Assembly (NCBI GenBank): GCA_022559845.1
Contig: CM040125.1
Location: 325,321,829 to 325,385,828 of the forward strand
DNA: 64,000 nt
From: Amorphophallus konjac
Lineage: Eukaryota > Streptophyta > Magnoliopsida > Alismatales > Araceae
Direction: 5' to 3'
Of this stretch, positions 11,450 to 22,650 are shown piece after piece. The position numbers and the translations under genes are program-made. The notes under the pieces were generated by a model. The model worked only from the letters and a program-made list of their open reading frames with translations, was not told the DNA's origin and did no database searches. Within the stretch, counting starts at the first letter, position 1. Every line of letters starts with the position of its first letter.

Positions 11450-11720
11450 ATGAAGCTTCCTATCTCTCGTTCTCTCTTCTTCTTTCTCTTCCTTTTCTTC
11501 TCTGCTTCCTTCTCTCACTCGCGAGCTCTCTCTCTTTCTCTTTTTACTTCTGCTGCTTCTCTCACTCTGCCACTCTTCTTTTTCTTCTTCTACTCTATTC
11601 TCTGTATCGTGGAGGCACTCTCTGCTCTTCTATTTCTCGGCTTCTATCACTTCTTCCTCTCTTTTCCTTCTTTTTCTCTTTTTCTGGATCGAAGGGCTTT
11701 CTGCTCTTCAGGCTTCTGCT
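11450..11720 (-). repeat. Polypyrimidine/polypurine tract in C1 LTR
   Basis: About 270 bp of almost pure CT on the plus strand (GA on the element strand), just downstream of the TATA box in element orientation. It recurs at 20130-20410 in the other LTR. Several open frames cross it but are low-complexity artefacts. Confidence 0.8.
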
Positions 11721-11751
11721 TCGATCAGTCTTCTTTAGTGGAAGAGGACTA

Positions 11752-11760
11752 GTATATATA
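11752..11760 (-). promoter_or_regulatory. TATA box in C1 3' LTR
   Basis: The sequence ACTATATATACT is near-palindromic; with the repeat-rich U3 upstream and GA tract downstream on the minus strand it fits a core promoter. The copy in the 5' LTR is at 20442-20450. Confidence 0.6.
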
Positions 11761-12424
11761 GTAGCAGCAGCAACACACTGGCGTGTGTGGCTTCCACGTT
11801 TCCAGCCCTAGAAATTCGGACCACGTGGCAGCTTCCTGGTTCACGAGCCAGGCACCTCGGATCACGTGCCCTACAATTCAAGGACATTCGTTCAGTAAAA
11901 CTCAAGACTACAGCATTGACTCCATCAGCCCATGGCGTTGGCGCATCGATGATCCAGTGATCAAGTCTTTAGCAGATGGGCGTGCTGCGTCGACGCCGCT
12001 CCTCTGCTACGTTGACGCATCGGTGTGTATTAGCAGCTAAAAGGTGTCGTTCCATCAACCTGCTGCGTCGACCCAACGAGCTGCAGCGTCAACGCTGCCA
12101 AGGTACTCCAGAGGTTGCAAGGAGTTACTTGAACTGTTGCGTCCACACTGCCAGTGGGTGGTGTTGACGCATCTGAGTAACCCAGTAACCCATTGGTTCT
12201 CTTTGTAACTGCTGCGTCGACGCTACTTGCTCAATGCGTTGATGCACCAGAATAATCCAGGAGCTTCTTTCTTGATTTGCTGTGTCCACGTGTCAGCCTC
12301 TCAGCCAGCTTCAGCACACGTGTCACAATCCTGTCTGCCCTTCCAGTCTCGAATCACGTGCCCTCCATAAGCTTCACGATCAGAACACCTGTCAGACAGA
12401 GTATCGGATAAGTCATCAGTTTAA

Positions 12425-13670
12425 GTGAAGAACTCTGTGTAGACTTGTAAAGACGATCATGCTGTATAGACTAAGTGTGTACAGTGTGAGGGAGTGTATA
12501 GACTTAGTTAGAAGGAGCCCGATGTACAGACTTGCCTATGCCAAGCCACTGTACAGACATTGAAAACGTGAAGCCAAAGTGTAGACTTCACGCTGTACAG
12601 ACTTGAGGCTTTGATGAACGAAGGTTCAGTGTAGAGTTGGAATGTTAGGCCCAATGTATAGACTTTATGATATGAAGCCAATGTCCAGACTTGAAGAGAA
12701 AACAAATGTATGGACTTTGACGGAGTGAGACAATGTTCAGACTTTGAAGCCCAAAGGCGATGAACAGTGAATCAGTGTATAGACTTCAAAGTTCACTGAA
12801 GGATGTTCAGACTTTGTTCCACCGACCAGAGTATTGACTTTGCAAGCGTGAGACGCTGAATGAGACGGTGGCTGAGACGAACGCTGTATAGACTTTGAAA
12901 TCTGAATCGACAGAGCAGGCTGTACAGACTTTGAGAGTCTTGAAGGATGTACAGACTTTAAGGGCTTTGATGGCCAATGTACAGACTTGTTCGAATGTCT
13001 AGACTTTGCATGAACAGTCGATGTGTAGGCTTGAAGAACTGAAGCCCACGTTGTATAGACATGACCTAACAGTCCAGTGTATAGACTTGAATAGCTGAAA
13101 GCTACAGTGAGAGAGTGTATACACTTGACCAGATCAAGGGCAATTCGAGTGTACAGACCTCATGCCATGAGACGCTGAGAGAGACAGTCCAATGTACAGA
13201 CTTTTGAAGACTGATGCATGAACAGTAATGCATAGACTTAGGAGCATGAAGGCCAATGTGTAGACATCAACTATCAAGACGCTAAGGAAGACGGACAATG
13301 TACAGACTTCCTGTAACAGTCTGATGTACAGACTTCATGAAGCTAGACCAGCGGCTGTACAGACTTTGAAGGAGGACAAATGTATGGACTTGGTGACGTG
13401 AAAGCGATGTACACACTTATAGCGTTGACGCTAATGTCTTGAGAATGCTCACAGCGTTGACGCTGCATGAGACGTAGGCTGTACAGACTTAGCATGTGAA
13501 GACTGATGTGCATACTTGCTGAGTTGACGCTGCAGCCCAATGAGTTGACGCTGCAACGTATATTCTTGATGATCAACTGATGATGTATAGACTTCATCAA
13601 ATGAAGAAACTGAATTGAAGCGTCGACGCATCAGCTCAAGGAGTTGACGCACTACTGTATGGACAGATAC
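12425..13670 (-). repeat. Array of about 37 RTGTAYAGACTT motifs in C1 U3
   Basis: The plus strand repeats a degenerate 12-mer (TGTACAGACTT, TGTATAGACTT and variants) roughly every 25-45 bp, with spacers that are not themselves repeated. I counted about 37 by eye. The same array is at 21115-22360 in the 5' LTR. It lies wholly upstream of the TATA box, as expected for repeated factor-binding sites. Confidence 0.85.
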
Positions 13671-13956
13671 AAAAATGACCAAGGGGTCGACGCATCGGCA
13701 CACTGAGTTGACGCACTGCAGTGACAACTGTGCAGACAGAGTGTAGCAATGAATGCTTTATGCATCAGTTAACATGACTGAACATCAAAATATATTAAAC
13801 TAAACTGAGCAGCAAGATGACTGAACATTTGATTAACTCACATCAACAACCAATCATCAAAACCAAATCAATCATCAAAACAGAACATCAATGCATGGTG
13901 ACTCACAGTGTATGACTCACATCAAAACCAATCATCAAAATCACAGAGGCACAACA

Positions 13957-13970
13957 ATCTCCCCCTTTTT
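13957..13970 (-). promoter_or_regulatory. Polypurine tract of C1
   Basis: The minus strand reads AAAAAGGGGGAGAT immediately before the 3' LTR, preceded by CATCATC. This arrangement is characteristic of Sireviruses. Confidence 0.9.
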
Positions 13971-16441
13971 GATGATGGCAACTCTACACAGTGAGTCAAT
14001 CTGATGGTGAGTCAATCTGATACTGATGACTTAAACTATTCTCCCCCTTTGACTTCATCAAAAAGAAAATAGTTTGAGAAATTATAGCATGTATAAAAAT
14101 TCAGACAATTTCTCCCCCTTTAGGACTTTCAGCAAAAGCATGAGTTAGAGATACTCAAAATGAACCTGCATGCACTTATTGAATGATATTCTCCCTCTTT
14201 GGCAAACAATCTCCCCCTTTGGTATAATCAAAATAAACCATGGGAAGGGGTGAATGCAGATGCAGATACCAGAATGCAAGAACATAATTCTCCCCCTTTA
14301 AGAGTTTCTATGCAGCATGATGCATAAGACATGGAAGCTCCCCCTCAATAAGTGGAATCTTATGAGATGGATGAGAAGGAGACCACAGGGGCAAACAAGG
14401 AGAAGTTCAGGTCAATGAACCAAGGACAATAAGCAGAAAAGGTTCAAATAAGCAGATTTACAAATAAGCTCCAAACAGAAATAATTCAGCAAGATTTTCA
14501 AGGAGATATCAATCTCATAAAGCCAAAACATAATTTTTCAAAGTCTTCCATTGTAAGGGCTTATGAATGAGCTTTATTGAACAGCATGGTTTAAACATGA
14601 TGTATGTAGAGTTTATCAATAAAATCCTGTATTGATATCTAAAACCATGTTTTAATAAAAATGAACCAAGCCCTCATATTTATCTTGATTAATCTCCCTT
14701 TCTCTTACACAATCAAAATTTATTGCCTTCTTTCAGAATTACATGCACTAGTATTGAGATTAAGCAATTATGAAGTCATATTATTTTATCTAGGGTTGTA
14801 GCAATTTGATTTTAGCATCAATATTAAGATATTTCAATTTGTTCAATAATTTTTTCATGCTACAAATTTTACGAGCACTCTAGTTCAGTGCACACATTGT
14901 AACTAGAGGATATACCTTGATCAGAGGCCAATATCCCTAAGCCCTTAGTGTGACTAACTGTCATGCTTTATGTGAACAGAGTTAACATTTACACATCATG
15001 ACACACTACAACTCATTTTTTAATGAGTGAGTTGTATTTCTCAGTGTGCATGCCATTGCTCTGCCTGATTTTCAATAAATTTTATGCAGAGTTAACTAAG
15101 GCACCTCATGACACAGTCCTTTGGACATGTGTTTCTCAGTGACCAATGTCATTGCTCTGACAGATATTACCCTTTAGACATTTCAGAAAAATTCATTTGC
15201 TTCAAATCAATAATAGTTTCATGTACTTAATCAGTTGAAGTCATGTATTCAAAAGTGCAGATTTCAGAAGTTTTCACAAGACACAACATGAAACAGATGG
15301 TTAAAGTTTATTAAACATGCTTCAGATATTTTAAAGAGATTTTAAAGCCAAACTCATTGAGTACATTAAACTTAAACCACATGAGTTATTTCAGTCATTC
15401 ATAAAAATGTATAATAGAAGATTTCTAGTTCAAGAATTTTCAGATTTATGATCGAGATAGTCCCATTGAAATCTTCATGACAGACTGATAGAATTCTGAA
15501 GCCAAATGATACCAATTGATAGGAGAAATACCAATTGTTAAGAGAGATTGTGAAGCTCAAAGTTTTCAAAATATGATTAAGGTTTGTCAACAAAATCAAT
15601 AAGAAAGGATATGCAATGAGTTCTGACACATGTATGCATTTGACAACCTATATGCAATGCATTGACTCCCCCTCACAATATGCATTCAAACTCTCTCTTT
15701 GGCATTTTCAATATAAGGAAATGCAATGCACTATATGTATACAGGGACATGCAAAGACTCAACATTGAATGATATGCAAGGATATGCATCTAACTCCCCC
15801 TGAAAACATGCAATGTTTGCACTGAAAACTGAACATATGATTCCAAATGATATTGTGACTTGTGCACAATCAGACTGTCCTATCAGCAAAGTGACCCATG
15901 GTACTAGGCGGAGCACTTGGTCTAAAAGATCACCTCACACATAGTAAGAACCTCCAGACAGACTTCCCTGCCTTTTGGTACCTTACCATTTATATACCAT
16001 TGAGGTCATGCATAATTATTCAACATGCAGTCCTATATTCAATTCAGAATTTCAGTGAGCTATTGCAACACACAAGTTTCAAGTCACACTCATATGCAGT
16101 TCAGATTTTTCAGAAAATTCGAAATGCAATTTGTTTTCAGAGTCTATGAATAACACAATTATCAAGCAATTGAAATTAGCCTATGTATGCATCAGATACA
16201 GACAACCCTTCTTAATCTGATATTTGCACAGAACTCTCTGTAAATGCATGATCAGAAAATAATGCACATGGCAAATGATGAATGAAAATGCAAAAACAGA
16301 TTTAACTTGCTATGCATTAAAACTAAAAAACAAGAAGAGCAGGAAGTTTACCTGAAAAGTTCAGTATGGGGTTTTCTTCTTGAGTGCCTTGGATCATTAC
16401 CCCTTTTTATTTCAGTCCCAAGGCACACCTGCATAGCAATG
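13971..16441 (-). other. Non-coding 3' region of C1 with repeated PPT-like motifs
   Basis: About 2.5 kb, AT-rich, no recognisable coding sequence on either strand. CTCCCCCTTT-type motifs (polypurine on the element strand) recur near 14042, 14111, 14190, 14210, 14290, 14340, 15665 and 15795. Multiple PPT copies before the 3' LTR are a known Sirevirus feature. pol would be expected here and is absent. Confidence 0.75.
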
Positions 16442-16630
16442 TTATTTTGCACAAACAGGTGCCCAAGAAGTCTTGGGTCCTGACATGACAGTATTACTCC
16501 TAGCAGGTTTTCTCAACAATTTTCGTGCATGAAGGTCATCAGATTTCATCAAATTGCAATTATACATTGAGTGACCAATTTGTCCACAGCAATGGCATGA
16601 ATTAGCAGATGTCAAATTCTTCTTATGCAC
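16442..16630 (-). pseudogene. C1 Gag C-terminal tail with seventh zinc knuckle
   Basis: A 62-codon frame with a clean CCHC knuckle (CHCCGQIGHSMYNC) and ending KTSWAPVCAK, resembling the C terminus of Sirevirus Gag (C2 ends VWVPKTIA). It overlaps the end of the long gag frame in another phase, so a frameshift near 16612-16660 separates it from the rest of Gag. Confidence 0.7.
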
Positions 16631-19098
16631 ATTCCTGTTGTCATGAAGTTCATTTGCAGAGAGAGAGAGTTCTGTTTACTATAATGATAGTAAGATGCAC
16701 CAGATTTCGGATTTAATCTATGCACATTCTTGTTAGCATGAAATCCATGTGTACATGCATGAGATTTTCTGTTAACAGAATAAGAATTCTGTTTACCAAA
16801 ACCAGTTTGGTTTTGATATCCTGCCAGCCAACAGGTTGCAGCCCTGTGACCTGGCTTCCCATAGTTATAACATGAAAGTTTTGTAAATTGTCTTACAGGG
16901 AATTTAGCATGTTTGAGATTCACATTTCTACCCTGAATATGCCAACAGTCCTTGACTGTATGGCCATACTTTCTACAGTGAGAGCAATAAGAGGCATTCT
17001 TTTTAAAATTGAGTTCATTATTGCCATAGCCTCCTTGGGCATGCCAACAATCAATGGCCCTGTGGCCATCCTTTCCACATTCAAAGCATGAAATAGAATT
17101 TCTTTCAAAAAAGCCTGACCAGCATTCAGAGGCCCTGTGACCCCTTTTGTTGCAATTAAAACAGATGATATGCTGGTTCATTGAAACAGATTTATTTTTA
17201 TTAAAAACATGTTGGTTTGCAGGGAATTTAGCATGATATGAATAAAAGGTTTTCTTACCACTAGCAAACCAGCAATGAGCAATTGAGTGTCCTAATTTGC
17301 CACAATTAGAACATGTGACACTCCTTTTCTGAGGTGAGGGATTTTTATCATGAGACCTCCTAGCATTCTTATCATCCTTCTCCATCAACTTACACTCATG
17401 CATCAGATGTCCAACTTTATGACAGTAATGACAGATAATCTTCCTTTTAGATGCATGTGAGTGTGTGTGAGGACTGTGATCAGCAAACACTGATGAACCC
17501 TTTTCATTTATTTTCTGATTTACAGTCCTTTTCTGATTTTTATCCTCTTTTCCTGTTTTCTTAGCCTTGTACTGACTTGGAGATGAAGTGGAAGGCTTTT
17601 CCTGTTCAGAAGATTTAATGAAAATATTTTTCAGTTTGGATCCATCAACCTTTTTCAACTTTTCAGTTTTTTTCTGATTCTTCTGAACATTTGGTTGTTT
17701 ATTTTCTGAGGTTGTGGCTATATCAGATGCTTTGATAAAGGATGTCGTCAGCTTGTTTTCAAAAGCCTTTTTATTGACATTGTTGTAGCCTAACCCTTCC
17801 TTTTTGACATTTACTTTTGTTCCTAGCAATTTGTTCAGATTATCTTGCCCACAAACAAATTTAGACAAAGAGTTTTTTAAGTCTTGAATTTCATTTTCTA
17901 GTGAGGAAATGTGTAACTCATAACTGGCAATCTCTTGCTCACTGCAGTTCATAGCTTCATTCAAAACTTTGTTAGCAGTTTTATACTTCTCAATTTCATT
18001 TTCCAGATTGCTCAGTTTATCAGAATCTTCAATACAAACAGTTTTTCCTCTTTCCAAAACTAGAAGTCTCTCTGACATAGTGGAGTTCAGCATTTTTAAT
18101 TTCTCATTTTCTTCCTTAAGCTTGTCATTTTGAATTAACTCATTTATCAAGATCTGATCATCTGAGTTAGTTTCAAGTTTCCTTCCAGCCTTGAATTCCT
18201 TCAAATCTTTTTCCTTCTTTTCAATGTTTTTCTGTAATTCCACATTCACAGATTTGATGGCTTCAAGTTTTTCAGCAAACAAGTTCTTCTCCTGCTCAAG
18301 TTTCTCAGATTTTTTATCATTTTTATTAGTAGATATTCTCAGAGAATCATTTTCAGATTTCAGCTTGTTTAAATCTGAGTTTACACTTTCAAAGTTTTTC
18401 AGCAATTTTTCATACTGGTCATGATAGTTAACAACAGTCTGATTACCATTATCTGAGTTCAATTTTTCTTTGAGTTCAGATATCACATTTATATGATCTT
18501 GATTTTCAGTTTTCAATAATGAAACTTGTTTCTTCAGTATTTGAAAGTCAGACATACAAGCATCATGAATATTTTTCAATTCAACACAATTTCTACAAGG
18601 AGAGCTTGAACTATATAAACCAGTACCCTTCTTCAATTTTTTATACTGTTTTCTTAACAGTTCATGAGATTCAAATAATTCAGCATATGCATTCTCCCAA
18701 TCTTCTAGAGAGAAATTCTCGAAGAGATTTACCTCATCATCATCATCTTCTTCAGTTTGATTGCTGCCTTGATCGCTTCTGTTGGCCATCATGCAGCTTG
18801 TTTGATTTCCTTTCCCGGCTCTCTTCATCATCTCCAACATATCCCTTGCAGATCTGCAATCAAGGAAACATGAGTGAAAAGCTTTGTCAGTGGCTGCTTT
18901 CATCAGATTTATAGCTGTCTGATTCTCCTCATACATTGATTTGTGACTGTCAGTCCATTTGGACCTTTTCTTTGGCAGTTCATGAGGACCATGTGAAATT
19001 ACTTTCCACAGGTCTGGATCAACAGATTTAACATAAACACGTAAAGCACTATGCCACTAGTTGAAATCAGAACCACTAAAGACGGGTGGACAAGCCAT
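16612..19098 (-). pseudogene. C1 Gag-like protein with multiple zinc knuckles, capsid core missing
   Basis: The natural start is the ATG at 19098 (MACPPVFSGSDF...), matching the N terminus of C2 Gag. An in-frame TAG at codon 14 (19057-19059) interrupts it, and the frame is then open to 16612. Domains: N-terminal Sirevirus Gag segment to the CRSARDMLEMM motif; an abrupt switch to an acidic stretch (EEDDDDE); a long coiled coil of about 300 residues; then CCHC knuckles near 17415, 17305, 17140, 17065, 16965 and 16845 (the last with Tyr for the second Cys). Compared with C2 Gag, the roughly 250-residue capsid core between these landmarks is absent, while knuckles have multiplied from two to seven, counting the tail frame. 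Codon usage and knuckle conservation suggest the protein was once expressed. Confidence 0.75.
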
Positions 19099-19212
19099 TG
19101 AAACAGATAGCAGATAGATTCAATGCAACAGGAATATTGATGCACTAAAAATAAATTAGCACCTAAGACCGCAAGATCGAATCTGCAGGTCACTGGACCT
19201 TGTATGCAGACA

Positions 19213-19227
19213 CTTGCTCTGATACCA
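19213..19227 (-). promoter_or_regulatory. Primer-binding site of C1 (initiator Met tRNA)
   Basis: The minus strand reads TGGTATCAGAGCAAG, the classic copia site complementary to the 3' end of initiator-Met tRNA, two bases inside the 5' LTR. Confidence 0.95.
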
Positions 19228-19229
19228 AC

Positions 19230-22200
19230 TGTTAGGGTGCTAGGCCCGGATACAGAGGGGGGGGAGTGAATGTATCCTGCTACGAATAATGCCCAATTTA
19301 AAAAATCAGATGCTAAGCAAGTTCCGGAGTTAAGCTAATTCGATTAGACAAAATAACAAGCAGGTGGAGCGAGCCTATCCAAGCATCTAGCGGAAGCAAA
19401 TCAAGCAATCTAATGAACCAGTTGAAAATCCTTTTAAACAAAATAGCAAATATGTAACTGGCCCCCAAATAACCAACTAGCGGAAGCAGCACAAATGAGA
19501 ATAAGAAATCTCAAGACAATCTGTGAAGGATGGTAGGAGATATGGAAGAACACACTACAAGCAAACCACTGCTCAAAGATTTTAAGGTGGTTCGGTCCTC
19601 CAGACCTACATCCACCCCTCACTCCCAACCGGAGTGAGGCTTCACTAGCAAATGCTAGAACCAAGCAGACTCAGTCTGCAAACAGTTGCTGCCACACAGC
19701 TTGACCAGGGGAACAGCCTCCCCTCTTCCTCCAAGCCGGAGGGACACCCCAAGTGACTCCCAGCCACTTGGAAACCAGAGACCGAAGTCTCTCTTCCTCC
19801 AGACCAGGAGGGAACCAACCAGTGACTTCCAGTCACCAGCAAACCAGAGGTCGAAGACCTCTCTTCCTCCCAACCGGAGGGACCCCTGGACTTGCAACCC
19901 ACAAGCCCAGAACCGGAGACAAGTCTCCCTTCTCCTGAATCCACAGGAGGAACCCGATCCCCAGCAGGGCAATCGGAAGAACAAGATAACCAAATGAAAA
20001 CGAAGAAACAAAAACACGAAATGAAAATAACTTCAGCAAACAAAAAGCTGAAAGATGAAATGCACAATATGGCTCTCAACAGAGCTGACTGGCCTGGATC
20101 TGATCCACGGTCCAGTGAAGATAGTTCTTCAGATGAAGCTTCCTATCTCTCGTTCTCTCTTCTTCTTTCTCTTCCTTTTCTTCTCTGCTTCCTTCTCTCA
20201 CTCGCGAGCTCTCTCTCTTTCTCTTTTTACTTCTGCTGCTTCTCTCGCTCTGCAACTCTTCCTTTTCTTCTTCTACTCTATTCTCTGTATCGTGGAGGCA
20301 CTCTCTGCTCTTCTATTTCTCGGCTTCTCTCTTCTATCTCTTCTTCCTCTCTTTTCCTTCTTTTTCTCTTTTTCTGGATCGAAGGGCTTTCTGCTCTTCA
20401 GGCTTCTGCTTCGATCAGTCTTCTTTAGTGGAAGAAGACTAGTATATATAGTAGCAGCAGCAACACACTAGCGCGTGTGGCTTCCACGTTTCCAGCCCTA
20501 GAAATTCAGACCACGTGGCAGCTTCCTAGTTCACGAGCCAGGCACCTCGAATCACGTGCCCTACAATTCAAGGACATTCGTTCAGTAAAACTCAAGACTG
20601 CTGCGTTGACTCTATCAGCCCATGGCGTTGACGCATCGATGATCCAGTGATCAAGTCTTTAGCAGATGGGCGTGCTGCGTCGACGCCGCTCCTCTGCTGC
20701 GTTGACGCATCGGTGTGTATTAGCAGCTAAAAGGTGTCGTTCCATCAACCTGCTGCGTCGACCCAACGAGCTGCAGCGTCGACGCTGCCAAGGTACTCCA
20801 GAGGTTGCAAGGAGTTACTTGAACTGCTGCGTCCACACTGCCAGTGGGTGGTGTTGACGCATCTGAGTAACCCAGTAACCCATTGGTTCTCTTTGTAACT
20901 GCTGCGTCGACGCTACTTGCTCAATGCGTTGATGCACCAGAATAATCCAGGAGCTTCTTTCTTGATTTGCTGTGTCCACGTGTCAGCCTCTCAGCCAGCT
21001 TCAGCACACGTGTCACAATCCTGTCTGCCCTTCCAGCCTCGAATCACGTGCCCTCCATAAGCTTCACGATCAGAACACCTGTCAGACAGAGTATCGGATA
21101 AGTCATCAGTTTAAGTGAAGAACTCTGTGTAGACTTGTAAAGACGATCATGCTGTATAGACTAAGTGTGTACAGTGTGAGGGAGTGTATAGACTTAGTTA
21201 GAAGGAGCCCGATGTACAGACTTGCCTATGCGAAGCCACTGTACAGACATTGAAAACGTGAAGCCAAAGTGTAGACTTCACGCTGTACAGACTTGAGGCT
21301 TTGATGAACGAAGGTTCAGTGTAGAGTTGGAATGTTAGGCCCAATGTATAGACTTTATGATATGAAGCCAATGTCCAGACTTGAAGAGAAAACAAATGTA
21401 TGGACTTTGACGGAGTGAGACAATGTTCAGACTTTGAAGCCCAAAGGCGATGAACAGTGAATCAGTGTATAGACTTCAAAGTTCACTGAAGGATGTTCAG
21501 ACTTTGTTCCACCGACCAGAGTATTGACTTTGCAAGCGTGAGACGCTGAATGAGACGGTGGCTGAGACGAACGCTGTATAGACTTTGAAATCTGAATCGA
21601 CAGAGCAGGCTGTACAGACTTTGAGAGTCTTGAAGGATGTACAGACTTTGAGGGCTTTGATGGCCAATGTACAGACTTGTTCGAATGTCTAGACTTTGCA
21701 TGAACAGTCGATGTGTAGGCTTGAAGAACTGAAGCCCACGTTGTATAGACATGACCTAACAGTCCAGTGTATAGACTTGAATAGCTGAAAGCTACAGTGA
21801 GAGAGTGTATACACTTGACCAGATCAAGGGCAATTCGAGTGTACAGACCTCATGCCATGAGACGCTGAGAGAGACAGTCCAATGTACAGACTTTTGAAGA
21901 CTGATGCATGAACAGTAATGCATAGACTTAGGAGCATGAAGGCCAATGTGTAGACATCAACTATCAAGACGCTAAGGAAGACGGACAATGTACAGACTTC
22001 CTGTAACAGTCTAATGTACAGACTTCATGAAGCTAGACCAGCGGCTGTACAGACTTTGAAGGAGGACAAATGTATGGACTTGGTGACGTGAAAGCGATGT
22101 ACACACTTATAGCGTTGACGCTAATGTCTTGAGAATGCTCACAGCGTTGACGCTGCATGAGACGTAGGCTGTACAGACTTAGCATGTGAAGACTGATGTG

Positions 22201-22645
22201 CATACTTGCTGAGTTGACGCTGCAGCCCAATGAGTTGACGCTGCAACGTATATTCTTGATGATCAACTGATGATGTATAGACTTCATCAAATGAAGAAAC
22301 TGAACTGAAGCGTCGACGCATCAGCTCAAGGAGTTGACGCACTACTGTATGGACAGATACAAAATGACCAAGGGGTCGACGCATCGGCACACTGAGTTGA
22401 CGCACTGCAGTGACAACTGTGCAGATAGAGTGTAGCAATGAATGCTTTATGCATCAGTTAACATGACTGAACATCAAAATATATTAAACTAAACTGAGCA
22501 GCAAGATGACTGAACATTTGATTAACTCACATCAACAACCAATCATCAAAACCAAATCAATCATCAAAACAGAACATCAATGCATGGTGACTCACAGTGT
22601 ATGACTCACATCAAAACCAATCATCAAAACCACAGAGGCACAACA
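19230..22645 (-). mobile_element. 5' LTR of C1
   Basis: A 3416-bp LTR with the same ends and internal layout as 10548-13956. The two copies differ by scattered substitutions and a few small indels (about 1 percent by eye), indicating a recent insertion. Confidence 0.92.
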
Positions 22646-22650
22646 TGAAT
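22646..22650. repeat. TSD of C1 (right), TGAAT
   Basis: Matches 10543-10547. Confidence 0.9.

Larger units (their letters stand above)
10548..13956 (-). mobile_element. 3' LTR of C1
   Basis: A 3409-bp LTR; the plus strand starts TGTTAGGGTGC and ends GGCACAACA. On the element strand U3 is 11761-13956, the TATA box is at 11752-11760, and R/U5 is 10548-11750. U3 holds an array of a 12-bp motif and many GTCGAC/GTTGACGC palindromes. R holds a long purine tract (11450-11710, pyrimidine on the plus strand). Confidence 0.92.
10548..22645 (-). mobile_element. Sirevirus-like copia element C1, complete but lacking pol
   Basis: A 12.1-kb element with two 3.4-kb LTRs about 99 percent identical by eye, TSD TGAAT, a primer site complementary to initiator-Met tRNA, and the Sirevirus-type polypurine tract (AAAAAGGGGGAGAT on the minus strand). 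The 5.3-kb interior contains only a modified gag frame (16442-19098) and 2.5 kb of non-coding DNA with many extra polypurine motifs. Absence of any protease, integrase or RT trace makes it non-autonomous. It lies inside G2 and is clearly younger than it. Confidence 0.9.

Noticed and set aside
11209..11811. Plus-strand 200-codon frame in the C1 LTR, and its copy at 19892-20428
   Set aside because: It crosses a polypyrimidine tract in an LTR, lies on the antisense strand of the element, and the two copies end differently because of small indels.
13971..16441. Search for pol remnants in C1
   Set aside because: No integrase, RT or RNase H motif in any frame; short AT-rich frames such as 15399-15629 do not resemble Pol.
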